Positions 17,296 to 26,122 of a stretch of DNA of 64,000 bases are shown in pieces; within the stretch, counting starts at the first letter, position 1; each line of letters starts with the position of its first letter. Position numbers and translations under genes: made by a program. The stretch is from assembly GCF_000372645.1 (NCBI RefSeq), contig NZ_APMP01000002.1, positions 186,001 to 250,000 on the forward strand. Direction: 5' to 3'. The notes under the pieces were generated by a model. The model did not search any database and was not told where the DNA came from. It saw only the letters and a program-made list of their open reading frames with translations. Origin of the DNA: Caulobacter vibrioides OR37. Its GTDB lineage: Bacteria > Pseudomonadota > Alphaproteobacteria > Caulobacterales > Caulobacteraceae.

Positions 17296-19617
17296 ATGGT
17301 TGCACTAAGGAACAGCATCCGTAAAAGGGCATTACTTCGAGACCTATTGCTCGGCACGACTTGCGCCCTGATCGCGCCCGCCGTTCACGCCCAGACGGCG
17401 CCGGCCTCGGCTTCTCCCAAGCCGGCAGCCAGCTCCGGTCCGTCCAATGACGCGGTCGACGCGGTGACGGTGACGGCCACGCGGTTCAACACCACCGTGA
17501 CCTCGGTCTCGAAGACCCCCCAGGCCATCATCGACACCTCCCAGAGCATCAAGGTCTTCAGCGCCGACGAGCTGTCGTTCGCGGGCATCAACAACCTGTC
17601 GGACCTGGGAAAGCTGGACTCCGGCCAGTACACGACGCCGATTGGCAGCGGCTACGTCACCCAGAACTATTTCCGCGGCTTTGGCGGGGTCAATACCTGC
17701 GGCAACTTCCCCATCAAGATCAATGGCTTCCGCTCGAACTGCGAAATGCCGGCCGATCTTTCGCCCTACGAGAGCGTCGATGTTCTGAAGGGCGCGTCCT
17801 CCAGCGTCTATGGCCAAAGCTTCGTCTCGGGCACGCTGCTGGTCAATTCCAAGCAACCCAAGAAGGATTTCGGCGGCTCGGCCTCCCTCTCGTTTGGTCA
17901 GTTCGACCACGTCGAGGGCCAGGCCGACGTCTACGGTTCCTTGACCGCTGATCAGCGCCTGTACGGCCGCCTGGTGGTCTCGGCCGGCAACGAAGGCGCC
18001 AGCTTCGAGACCTTCAAGCGCAAGCACGAAACCATCGCTCCCAGCCTGAAGTTCGAGATCAGCGACAAGGACACCCTGACCTGGCTGCTCAACTACACCC
18101 ATCTCAACGACGGCGCGGGCTTTGGCATTCCGCTGGCCTTCAACGCCAGCGGCCCTGGCGGCGCCGCCAACGGGGCCAACTATTCCGTACCCGACCTTTC
18201 CTATAAGAAGCTCGGCTTCCTGCAGCCGCCCTGGTCCAAGCACGCGGGCCACTGGCTGGACACTTCGCTCAAGTACGAGCACCGCTTCGACAACGACTGG
18301 CGGCTGAGCATCGCGGCCGAGCACAACGAAGCCAATTACGACAACAAGTACCTGTGGGTCGGCGCGTTCAGCGCCCTGCCCACCGACAAGACGCAGCCGA
18401 CCAACGTCTATCTCTATTTCGACACCGAGCGTGACCACCAGTGGGCGGGCGAGGTCAATCTGTTTGGCGACGTCGAGGCGTTCGGCCACAAGCAGACCCT
18501 GTTCTTCGGCGCCGACTATACCGAGTCCGTGCTGGGTGTGAGCCCCTACCTGGGTCGCTATTGGGACGGCGCGACAAGCGGCTTCAACATCTACAAGGGC
18601 AACTGGTCGGTGCTGCCCGATCCGGGCGGCGTCTCGGGCTTCGCCAGCGGCGGGGTCTACGCCCCGGCCAGCTTCGCGGTCGCCTACAATCGCAAGGAAG
18701 TCAATTCGGGCTTCGAGACCGGGGCCATCCTGCGTCCCAGCGACCGACTGACCTTCAATCTGGGCGCGCGCTGGTCCAACGACACCCAGCGCCAGCGCCG
18801 GGTCTGCTGCAGCCTGCCGCTGGGCTCGGTCGACGACGCGCCGAAGACCACCCCGCGCCCCGACCAGAGCAAATGGACCTATCAGCTGGGCGCCAACTAC
18901 GCCCTCAGGGACGGCCTTCATGCCTATCTGAGCTATGGCACCACCTTCGAGGCGGCGAACCGCTACGGCTATGATCCGGCCGCGCCGATGGGCGCGGGCA
19001 TTTTCCTGGGCCCGCAAAAGGGCGCGACCAAGGAGGCCGGCGTCAAGGGCCAGTCCGCCAACAAGCTGGTCAACTGGACGCTCGACGTGTTCGAGACCTC
19101 GATCACCAACTCCTTCCAGCAGGACCCGGACCACTCACGGTATTCGATGTCCACCGGCGCCCAGCGCGCGCGGGGGATCGAGGCGGAATGGCAGGGCAAG
19201 CTGGCGCCGGGCTGGGACCTGACCGCCTCGGCCTCTTCAACAAAGAACGAATATACCGGCGGGCCGCTCAAGGGTCTGAAGTCGCCCTTCGGAGTGCCGC
19301 TCGGCCTATCGGTATTCTCGTCCTACAAGTTGCTGGACGGCCCCCTGAAAGGCTTTGGCTTCGGCGGCGGCTATATCTACAAGAAGCGCGCGCCCTACAA
19401 GCTCAACAATGGCGCGGATCTCTCCAGCCTGATCAATGACAACAAAGAACTTGATCTGCGGCTGTTCTACGAGCTAGGGGCCTGGAGATTCGACCTATAC
19501 GCCAATAACGTGACCAACAACCGCTACATAGCGCCACGACTATCCAACGCCGTGGGTTATGACTGGTTCGTCAACCAGCCGCGGCGGATTTACGCGAAGA
19601 TCACGGCCAAGTTCTAA
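17296..19617 (+). CDS. TonB-dependent receptor, siderophore-receptor type
   Basis: This ~773-residue outer-membrane ligand-gated channel is energised by TonB/ExbBD. The signal peptide is basic then hydrophobic and ends PAVHAQ. A TonB-box-like VDAVTVTATRF follows, then the plug domain (TPQAIIDTSQSIKVF, YFRGFGGV, YESVDVLKGASSSVYGQ). The remainder is a ~22-strand barrel ending in a C-terminal aromatic KITAKF. The start is set at ATG 17296 because it yields the signal peptide and leaves the LysR-type dyad upstream; ATG 17215 would add 27 non-export-like residues. The plug resembles siderophore receptors, but the ligand is not proven. It probably works with the adjacent hydrolase and MFS carrier. 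Confidence 0.92.
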   Translation: MVALRNSIRKRALLRDLLLGTTCALIAPAVHAQTAPASASPKPAASSGPSNDAVDAVTVTATRFNTTVTSVSKTPQAIIDTSQSIKVFSADELSFAGINNLSDLGKLDSGQYTTPIGSGYVTQNYFRGFGGVNTCGNFPIKINGFRSNCEMPADLSPYESVDVLKGASSSVYGQSFVSGTLLVNSKQPKKDFGGSASLSFGQFDHVEGQADVYGSLTADQRLYGRLVVSAGNEGASFETFKRKHETIAPSLKFEISDKDTLTWLLNYTHLNDGAGFGIPLAFNASGPGGAANGANYSVPDLSYKKLGFLQPPWSKHAGHWLDTSLKYEHRFDNDWRLSIAAEHNEANYDNKYLWVGAFSALPTDKTQPTNVYLYFDTERDHQWAGEVNLFGDVEAFGHKQTLFFGADYTESVLGVSPYLGRYWDGATSGFNIYKGNWSVLPDPGGVSGFASGGVYAPASFAVAYNRKEVNSGFETGAILRPSDRLTFNLGARWSNDTQRQRRVCCSLPLGSVDDAPKTTPRPDQSKWTYQLGANYALRDGLHAYLSYGTTFEAANRYGYDPAAPMGAGIFLGPQKGATKEAGVKGQSANKLVNWTLDVFETSITNSFQQDPDHSRYSMSTGAQRARGIEAEWQGKLAPGWDLTASASSTKNEYTGGPLKGLKSPFGVPLGLSVFSSYKLLDGPLKGFGFGGGYIYKKRAPYKLNNGADLSSLINDNKELDLRLFYELGAWRFDLYANNVTNNRYIAPRLSNAVGYDWFVNQPRRIYAKITAKF

Positions 19618-19680
19618 GCCTGCCAGGCGGATCGGGAGCGCGCTTCCCGATCCGCCGCCCCACCCGCCGTCAAACAGCGG

Positions 19681-20973
19681 ATGCGCGGCCCGCGCATCGC
19701 GTTAGACTGGCGTATGTTCAAGCGCCTGGCCGCTCCCTTCGCTGTTACCAGCGCACGTTCGCTCGGCGCCACGCGGCTGGTGGTTTTCATCGGCTTTTGG
19801 GCCACGACCCTCGCGCAGCCCAATGTTCTGGGCCGCATACCGCTGCAGAACCTGCTCAAGAACACCTTGGAGAGCGATCGCAGCGCCGCCGCGGCCTTCT
19901 TCTTCTGGATCGGCGCGCCCTGGTACCTCAAGCCGCTGATCGGCGCCTTGTCGGACACCTATCCGTTGCTCGGCAGTCGACGCGCGAGCTATCTGGCGCT
20001 TGGCGGCCTGATCGCGGCGGCGGCCTGGGCGGCCTTGGCGCCGGCCGCCCACGACTACGGCGCGCTGCTGGCCGTCTGTATGGCCCTGAATTTGGCGATC
20101 GTCATCGCCAGCACCGCGATCGGCGGCTACATGGTCGAGATCGCCCAGGCCGTGGATCGCCCGGGTCAACTGACCTCGCTTCGCAACGCCGGCTACCAAT
20201 CCAGCTGGCTGATCTCGGGTCTGGCGGGCGGCTATCTCGGCGCGTTATCGATAGGCTGGACCGCCTTGGCGGGCGGCGCGGTCGCCCTGCTGATCGCGCC
20301 CCTGGCCTGGCTGATGCGCGAGCCGCCGCGACCGCCACGCGCGACGCCCCTACGCGATGGAATCGCCCGCCGGCTGGGCGCCCTGATCAGAGCCCGCGGC
20401 CTGTGGAGCGTCGCCTTGCTCGCGACGCTCTACTATTTGGCGCCGGGCCTCCAGACGGCGTTGTTTTACCTGCAGCAGAACAGTCTGCGTCTGGACACGC
20501 CTCACCAAGGCTATCTGACATTCTGCGGCGGCGTCGGCGGGGTGGCCGCGGCCGCCGTCTACGGCCTATTCGCCGCCCATCGGTTCGCCTTGCGGCGGCT
20601 GATGAGGGTCTGCCTGGCGTTCGGCGCTGGCGGAATCCTGCTGTATCGCCTCTACGACAGCTTCGCCCACGCTCTAGTCATCGAGACGATCAATGGCTTC
20701 GCCGCCGCGCTCTGCGAAATCGTCATCATCCATGCGGCCGTGCGCGCGACCCCACGCGGAAGCGAGGCGCTGGGCTTCGCGGTCTTCATGGCCGTGCGCA
20801 ACTTTTTCCTGTTCGGGTCCGACTGGCTAGGCTCGGCCTTGATCGATCACGTGCATCTGCGATTTGAGACGCTGGTCGTCCTCAACGCGGGCATGACGCT
20901 CCTGGCCGCTCTGCTCGCCCAGCGCCTGCCCGCCGAGCTCTTGGAAGCGCGCGACGCGACCAAAGAGGCCTAG
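19681..20973 (+). CDS. MFS transporter (BT1/folate-biopterin-like)
   Basis: This 430-residue inner-membrane carrier has about twelve hydrophobic helices. The first half contains WIGAPWYLKPLIGALSDTYPLLGSRRASYLALGG, which matches the helix 2-3 region of BT1-type MFS proteins, distantly related to AmpG. It follows the TonB receptor by 63 bases on the same strand, so it may take a compound from the periplasm to the cytoplasm after TonB-dependent uptake. Two starts are possible: ATG 19681, or ATG 19714, which removes 11 residues and begins MFKRLAAPF. Its stop codon TAG lies inside a CCTAGAG sequence. Confidence 0.82.
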   Translation: MRGPRIALDWRMFKRLAAPFAVTSARSLGATRLVVFIGFWATTLAQPNVLGRIPLQNLLKNTLESDRSAAAAFFFWIGAPWYLKPLIGALSDTYPLLGSRRASYLALGGLIAAAAWAALAPAAHDYGALLAVCMALNLAIVIASTAIGGYMVEIAQAVDRPGQLTSLRNAGYQSSWLISGLAGGYLGALSIGWTALAGGAVALLIAPLAWLMREPPRPPRATPLRDGIARRLGALIRARGLWSVALLATLYYLAPGLQTALFYLQQNSLRLDTPHQGYLTFCGGVGGVAAAAVYGLFAAHRFALRRLMRVCLAFGAGGILLYRLYDSFAHALVIETINGFAAALCEIVIIHAAVRATPRGSEALGFAVFMAVRNFFLFGSDWLGSALIDHVHLRFETLVVLNAGMTLLAALLAQRLPAELLEARDATKEA

Positions 20974-21056
20974 AGTCCCATATTTAGAGCGCGTTCGGGC
21001 GGTTCCTCGAAGTAGTCGGCTTCGGGGTCTTTCAGCGGGCGTCGCGTCGATCTCAT
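20970..21056 (-). CDS. Possible 28-residue peptide coupled to an upstream remnant frame
   Basis: The minus-strand frame begins at ATG 21056, overlapping the stop of the preceding frame as ATGA. It encodes 28 mostly charged residues (starting MRSTRRPLKDPEADYFEEPP, ending LNMGL) and stops at 20970, tail to tail with the MFS gene. It could be the remnant of a longer gene, for example a regulator translationally coupled to a membrane protein. No homologue is recognised. Confidence 0.25.
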   Translation of the reverse strand: MRSTRRPLKDPEADYFEEPPERALNMGL

Positions 21057-21319
21057 ACGGATTGAACCCACAACCGCGACACCATGATCAGCATCATGCC
21101 GATCGGCCCCAAGGTGATGGCCGACGGATCGAAGTTGAATCGCAAGCCCCGCGCGCCGTCGATGATCCGGCGCATCAGAATGGGCTGGACGAGAACGCCA
21201 ACAAGCCCGCCGGCCCTTATGAACGCGCCAACCCAGGCTAGCGGATTGGGCGGCTCGCGGTCGAATGTTGCCTCTCGCGCGAAGGCGACAGCGCCGGCGC
21301 CGCGGCGGGCCCCTTCGCT
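21053..21319 (-). pseudogene. Remnant of a small membrane protein gene downstream of divL
   Basis: Directly after the divL stop, the same minus-strand frame stays open for 88 codons. It encodes a protein-like sequence with two hydrophobic segments (PLAWVGAFIRAGGLVGVLVQPILM and, later, ITLGPIGMMLIMVSRLWVQ). No ATG, GTG or TTG occurs before the internal ATG at MRRIIDGARG, so an intact gene would be at most 40 codons. It looks like the 3' part of a lost gene. Its TGA overlaps the ATG of a 28-codon frame. It fills most of the 346-base gap between the MFS gene and divL. Confidence 0.35.
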
Positions 21320-23629
21320 CTAAAAGCCCAGTTCGGGCTGCATCGCGCCGGGCTGCTGGCTCTCCGGCAGATGGCAGGTGAAGGTCGAGCCGGCGCCGGG
21401 TTCGCTCTCCAGCGCCACCCAGCCGCCGTGCAGCTCGACCAGGGCCTTGACCAAGGCCAGGCCCAGGCCCGGTCCGCCGCGATCGCGGCCGACGAAGCGG
21501 TCGAAGATGTGGGCCTGAACGTGGAAAGGCACGCCGCGGCCGGTGTCGGAGACGTCCAGCCGCACCTCGCCCAAGGCCCGCCGGGCCGACAGGGTGACGC
21601 GGCCGCCGGGCGGCGTCTGGCGCAAAGCGTTCTCCACGAGGTGATCGAGGGTCTGGGCCAGCCGCTTGCCGTCGCCGCGGATCAAGCCGACATCCTCCTC
21701 GCACTCGACCGCCAGAGTCACCGCGCCCAGCTGAGCGTCCTTCAGGGCGCGTTCCTGGGCGTTGAGCAGCAGGTCCGAGACACGGATGTCCTCGATTTCC
21801 AGCGCCATCTCGCCGGCGTCGATCTGCGCCATGTCCAGCACGTCGTCGATCGAGCGGGCCAGTTGGGTCGCGGCGGCGCGCACGGCGGCCACGTGGTTGC
21901 GGCCGCGCTCGGAAATGCCGTCGGCGCGCTCCAACAGCTCCGAATAGCCGATGATCGTCGTCAGGGGCGTGCGCAGTTCGTAGGACACGTTGCCGACGAA
22001 ATCCCGCTTCAGCCGCTCGGCCTCGGCGAGGGCGGCGGAACGATCGGCCAGCGCGCTCTGCAGGTCGCGGGTGTCGGTGACGTCGGCGAAGGCGATCAGG
22101 GTCGCGCCGTCCGGAAGCGGCCGGCTCTGATAGACGACGATGCGGTCGTCGGAGGTGCGGACCTCGCCCGAGGTCGGCGCCCGCATCTGCGGATCGGGAT
22201 CGGCCACCCGACCCTTGAGCTCGCGCCAGAAGGCCAGGTCGTGCAGGCGCGGCACGCAAAGCTCGACCACGCCCTCGAAGTCGCCGGCCGCCTCCAGGGC
22301 GTGGGGCGTAACGTTCCAGAAGGTCTCGAAGGCCTCGTTGTGCAGGCGCAGGCGGCCGTCCGAGCCGAACACGGCGACGGCGTCGTTCAGCTTGTCCAGC
22401 GTGGCCTGCTGCACCTGGATCAGGGCGTTGTACTGGGCCTTCAGGCGCAGCTCGCCGGTGATGTCGGAATAGATCAGCAGCATCCCGCCCAGGGGGTGCG
22501 GCTGGCGCACGACCTTGAGGGTGCGACCGTCCGGCAGGTGCCAGGGGTCGTCAGCCTGAGGACCCAAGGCTTCGTAGCGCGCCAGTTCGGCGGCCTTCCA
22601 GCTGGCGTAGTCGATCGTCTCGGGCAAGCGGCGACGCTGGCGCAGGCGGTCTAGGATCTCGCCGTGAGTCGGCCGGTCCGCCAGCCAGGCCGGCTCCAGG
22701 CCCCAGAGCTCGGCGAAGGCGGTGTTGTGGAACGACAGCCGCCGGGTGGCGCTGAAGATCGCCACGGCCTCGGCGATGTGGTTCAGGGTCTCGTCGTGCG
22801 CCGCGACATGTTTCTTGAAGGCGTCGCGGACGTCCTCGATCTCGGTGATGTCCGCGCAGAACACGCCGACCCCGCCGCCGTCCAGCGGCTGGGCCGACAG
22901 GCGGAAGGCCCGGCGGCGGCCCTCCAGATTGATCCAGCGGACCGCCTCGCGTCGCTCGCCCTTGCTGGCGGCTTCGGCCACCATGGCGTCGGCGGCGCGG
23001 TCGAAGCTCTTGCCGGACAGGGCCGGGCCGGAGGCGGCGCTCGCCCCCACGGCGCGGACGAAGGCGCCATTGCCCCACAGGGCCTGACCATCGGCGTCGG
23101 CGATCCAGCACGGCTCGACCACGCTGTCGACGAACGCGGCGAAACGGGCCGCCGAGGGCAGGCCGGAGTCGCCGCCGCTGACGGCCGTCAGGCGCAGCCA
23201 GGCCAGGGCGCCGGACGCGCGGCCTTCCACCGATACGGACGCCGTCTGGCCGCGCGCCTCGAAAGCGCAGGCCTCGCCGCGCTCGAACAGCGCGGCCAGC
23301 TTCTGAGCGTGATTGGGATCGGCGTCGCCCAACGCCGCGACCACGGCTTGGACGTCGGACGCGACGCCCAGGGCCTTGGCGCAGGCCGCCAGCCCCTCGC
23401 CGCCGGCGGCCAGGCTAGCGCGGCCGCCTTCGACGGCGACCACGGCGGTGTCGAACGCCTCGACCCAGGCCGGCGCGTCCTGGCCGGCGCCTTCCCGCGA
23501 GAGACGGGCCTTCAGCGCGGCGATGCGGGCCTCGTACCGGCGGCGCTGGCCCAGCGACAACAGCATGACGCAAATGGCGAGGCAAACCGCGCCGGCCGCC
23601 GCCGCGAGGATCAGGTCATACGAAGTCAT
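21320..23629 (-). CDS. divL: Cell-cycle tyrosine pseudokinase DivL
   Basis: DivL is the essential Caulobacter regulator that binds DivK/CckA and helps set CtrA activity and polarity. This protein is 769 residues, has an N-terminal membrane helix (~5-27), then a linker and PAS-like sensor domains (around 165-265, 280-395 and 410-520). In the dimerisation helix the conserved His is replaced by Tyr550 (FVGNVSYELRTPLTTIIGYSELL), the hallmark of DivL. A HATPase domain with DTGRGVP and GGPGLGLALVKALVELHGG follows. The length and Tyr position match the C. crescentus protein as I recall it. The start at ATG 23629 gives the membrane anchor. Confidence 0.96.
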   Translation of the reverse strand: MTSYDLILAAAAGAVCLAICVMLLSLGQRRRYEARIAALKARLSREGAGQDAPAWVEAFDTAVVAVEGGRASLAAGGEGLAACAKALGVASDVQAVVAALGDADPNHAQKLAALFERGEACAFEARGQTASVSVEGRASGALAWLRLTAVSGGDSGLPSAARFAAFVDSVVEPCWIADADGQALWGNGAFVRAVGASAASGPALSGKSFDRAADAMVAEAASKGERREAVRWINLEGRRRAFRLSAQPLDGGGVGVFCADITEIEDVRDAFKKHVAAHDETLNHIAEAVAIFSATRRLSFHNTAFAELWGLEPAWLADRPTHGEILDRLRQRRRLPETIDYASWKAAELARYEALGPQADDPWHLPDGRTLKVVRQPHPLGGMLLIYSDITGELRLKAQYNALIQVQQATLDKLNDAVAVFGSDGRLRLHNEAFETFWNVTPHALEAAGDFEGVVELCVPRLHDLAFWRELKGRVADPDPQMRAPTSGEVRTSDDRIVVYQSRPLPDGATLIAFADVTDTRDLQSALADRSAALAEAERLKRDFVGNVSYELRTPLTTIIGYSELLERADGISERGRNHVAAVRAAATQLARSIDDVLDMAQIDAGEMALEIEDIRVSDLLLNAQERALKDAQLGAVTLAVECEEDVGLIRGDGKRLAQTLDHLVENALRQTPPGGRVTLSARRALGEVRLDVSDTGRGVPFHVQAHIFDRFVGRDRGGPGLGLALVKALVELHGGWVALESEPGAGSTFTCHLPESQQPGAMQPELGF

Positions 23630-23782
23630 CAGGCGCGTCGCTTACCCCAGCGGGTCGTCGAATCAGAATCCCAGATTAACCGGATCGTGGCCAGAGGGCG
23701 ATCAAGGCCGGCGGACGCGTTCCCCGAGGATTTCGCCGGCCGGCCGGTGGCGTCTCGCGCCAATCGCTCTATTTGGAAGTCC

Positions 23783-24184
23783 ATGACCTGGTCCGACCGC
23801 CCCGCCCCTTCGCTTGATGACTTCGCCCTGCTGGCCAAGCAGGCCTTCGACGCCCTGCCCGACGGCTTTCGACAGCTGTCCGGCGACGTCGTCATCCGGG
23901 TCGACGACTTCCCCGCCGACGAGGTGCTGGACAGCCTGGGCATCGAGGATCCGTTCGAGCTGACGGGCCTCTATCAGGGCGTCGACCTGGGCCGGCGGTC
24001 GGTGCTGGACCCGGCGGCCGAGCCGTCGCGCATCTTTCTCTATCGTCGCCCGATCCTGGACGAATGGGCCGAACGGGGCGACGTGCCCCTTGGCGAGCTG
24101 ATCTCCCACGTGCTGGTCCATGAGATCGGCCACCATTTCGGTCTGTCGGACGACGACATCCATCGCATCGAGGACGAGGCATGA
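23783..24184 (+). CDS. Zincin-like metallopeptidase family protein
   Basis: This 133-residue protein has the minimal zinc-peptidase motif HEIGHHFGLSDDDIHRIE near the C-terminus. It belongs to the small zincin_1 family widespread in alphaproteobacteria and actinobacteria. The two HExxH histidines and glutamate are intact, so activity is possible. No substrate is known to me. It is divergent from divL across a ~150-base region, and its stop overlaps the start of the SWIM gene (ATGA), showing translational coupling. ATG 23783 is chosen because upstream in-frame sequence is antisense to divL. Confidence 0.88.
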   Translation: MTWSDRPAPSLDDFALLAKQAFDALPDGFRQLSGDVVIRVDDFPADEVLDSLGIEDPFELTGLYQGVDLGRRSVLDPAAEPSRIFLYRRPILDEWAERGDVPLGELISHVLVHEIGHHFGLSDDDIHRIEDEA

Positions 24185-24600
24185 GCGAGGTTTCCGGTCC
24201 GTTGTTCGACGTGGACGCCTGGCGCGAACGGATGGACGCGCGCTGGTTCGACAGCGGCGTGGCCATGGCCGAAGCCGGCGCGGTCGACCTCGTCGCCCTC
24301 GAGGAGGACCTGGTCACCGCCCATGTCCTGGGTAGCCAGGGCGATCGCTATATCGTCATGCTGCGCGCGCCCGCTGGCGAGGGAAGCTGTACCTGCGAGG
24401 GCTTTCGCAAGTTCGGCGGCTGCAAGCATCAGGCCGCCACGGTGACCGCCGCGAACGCCGCGGGTCCGGCCAGGATTCGCGAACGCATGGCCCGCCTTCG
24501 CGACGGCCTCGCGCTCGACGGCAAGGAGGCGCTGATCGAGCGTCTCGTCGAACTGGCCCGCCGCGATCCCAGCCTGCTGGCGGCGCTGGAGGGTCGCTAG
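24181..24600 (+). CDS. SWIM zinc-finger protein
   Basis: This 139-residue protein contains a SWIM-type zinc-binding motif C70-x-C72-x8-C81-x-H83 (GSCTCEGFRKFGGCKHQAATV) near its middle. The N-terminal half has WRERMDARWFDSGVAMAEAG, typical of SWIM-containing bacterial proteins that may bind DNA or protein partners. The C-terminal third is helical and charged. It overlaps the metallopeptidase gene by four bases, so the two are probably functionally linked, although no pathway is known. It is followed by a 109-base gap before the PHB depolymerase. Confidence 0.87.
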   Translation: MSEVSGPLFDVDAWRERMDARWFDSGVAMAEAGAVDLVALEEDLVTAHVLGSQGDRYIVMLRAPAGEGSCTCEGFRKFGGCKHQAATVTAANAAGPARIRERMARLRDGLALDGKEALIERLVELARRDPSLLAALEGR

Positions 24601-24709
24601 ACCCGCCAGCTGTCGGCTCATCTCGGCGGCGCGGCGCAAAAAGTCGTGAACGGGTAGACTCCCTTAGGATTTGGCGTGTTATGCTGCATCGCAATATCGC
24701 GGATGCGCC

Positions 24710-25972
24710 ATGCTCTATGCCCTGCATGAGGCGGCTTATTACGCCTCCACTCCGATGCGCCTCGCGGCGCTGGCGGCCCGGGACTTCTGGGGATCGCCGC
24801 TGAATCCGGCCGCCGAGTCGGCGGTTGGCCGTCGGCTCCACGCCGGCGCGGACCTGTTCGCCAACATCACCCGCCGCTACGGCAAGCCGGGCTGGAACAT
24901 CGACAAGGTCAAGGTCGGCCAGGTCGATGTGCGCGTGCGGCCCACGGTCGTCTGGGAGAGCCCCTGGGCGCGCCTGATTCAGTTCGACCGCGACATGGCG
25001 GACATGCGCCGGGCCGGAAAGTTCAGCCTCGATCCGGCCGTGCTGATCGTCGCGCCCCTTTCGGGCCACTACGCCACCTTGCTGCGCGGCACGGTCGAGG
25101 CGTTCCTGCCCGACCACGCCGTGTTCATCGTCGACTGGGTCAACGCCCGCGAGGTCTCGGTCCTGGAGGGCCGTTTCGACTTCCACGACTATATCGACCA
25201 CGTCATCCAGATGCTGGCGGTGCTGGGTCCGCGCCCCAACGTGCTGGCCGTCTGCCAACCGGGGCCGCCCGTCCTGGCCGCCGCCGCCGTGATGGCCGAG
25301 CAGAACCACCCGTCGCGTCCGGCCAGCATGACCTTCATGGGCTCGCCGATCGACGCGCGCCTGTCGCCGACCGTCACCAACCAGCTGGCCGAGGAAAAGC
25401 CATTCACCTGGTTCCAGTCGAACATGATCTACACGGTGCCGCCGCCCTATGCGGGCGCGGGCCGCCGCGTCTATCCGGGCTTCGTCCAGCTGGCCAGCTT
25501 CATGAGCATGAACGCCGAGCGCCACCAGGAAGCCCACCGCCGGTACTTCAACGATCTGGTCAAGGGCGACGGCGACAGCGCCGACAAGCACTTGGAATTC
25601 TACGACGAATACCTGTCGGTGCTGGACCTGACGGAAGAGTTCTATCTGCAGACCATCGACATCGTCTTCCAGCAGCATCTGCTGCCGAAGGGCGAGCTGA
25701 CGCATCGCGGCGCGAAGGTCAGGCCCGAGGTGATCACCGATATCGGCCTGATGACGGTCGAGGGCGAGAACGACGACATCTCCGGCATCGGCCAGACCCA
25801 GGCCGCGCATGGCCTGTGCCCGAACATTCCCGAGGCGCTGAAGCTGGACTACGTCCAGCCCGGCGTCGGCCACTATGGCGTGTTCAACGGTCGCCGCTTC
25901 CGGGAGGAGATCTATCCGCGCGTGCGCCGCTTCATCCGCAAGTGCGATCCGCACTTCGAGGAAGAGGTCTAA
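24710..25972 (+). CDS. phaZ: Intracellular polyhydroxyalkanoate depolymerase
   Basis: This 420-residue alpha/beta hydrolase of the intracellular PHB depolymerase family mobilises stored polyhydroxybutyrate. Segments seen are MLYALHEAAYYASTPMRL at the N-terminus, LIVAPLSGHYATLLRGTVE, and the nucleophile elbow AVCQPGPPVLAA with cysteine instead of serine, as in this family and PHA synthases. The acid/base candidates are Asp in VEGENDDIS and His in PGVGHYGVF. ATG 24710 gives the family N-terminus; an upstream alternative start at 24671 adds 13 residues of no recognised kind. It is monocistronic and followed by a 116-base CTAG-ended repeat. Confidence 0.9.
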   Translation: MLYALHEAAYYASTPMRLAALAARDFWGSPLNPAAESAVGRRLHAGADLFANITRRYGKPGWNIDKVKVGQVDVRVRPTVVWESPWARLIQFDRDMADMRRAGKFSLDPAVLIVAPLSGHYATLLRGTVEAFLPDHAVFIVDWVNAREVSVLEGRFDFHDYIDHVIQMLAVLGPRPNVLAVCQPGPPVLAAAAVMAEQNHPSRPASMTFMGSPIDARLSPTVTNQLAEEKPFTWFQSNMIYTVPPPYAGAGRRVYPGFVQLASFMSMNAERHQEAHRRYFNDLVKGDGDSADKHLEFYDEYLSVLDLTEEFYLQTIDIVFQQHLLPKGELTHRGAKVRPEVITDIGLMTVEGENDDISGIGQTQAAHGLCPNIPEALKLDYVQPGVGHYGVFNGRRFREEIYPRVRRFIRKCDPHFEEEV

Positions 25973-25998
25973 GCCCCGCCGCCGACGGCTAAAAGCCG

Positions 25999-26114
25999 CT
26001 AAAGCGTGAGGCTGAAAGTGGGAACCGGTTTCAGCTTATCTCACGCTCTAAACATTTGATTTAGAGCCTTTTTGACGCCTGAAATCGATGCCGATTTCAG
26101 GCTAAAGGCTCTAG
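25999..26114 (+). repeat. CTAG-ended double-hairpin element, copy A
   Basis: This 116-base element lies between phaZ and the sugar transferase gene. The left half folds AGCGTGAG-GCTGAAA...TTTCAGC...CTCACGCT; the right half folds AGAGCC...GCCTGAAATCG...CGATTTCAGGC...GGCTCT; a short AAACATTTGATTT linker joins them. It matches copy C (52704-52819) at all but three positions and copy B (31144-31257, inverted) less closely. The ends are CTAAAGC here (CTAGAGC in copy C) and GCTCTAG. Confidence 0.85.
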
Positions 26115-26122
26115 AACCCGGC

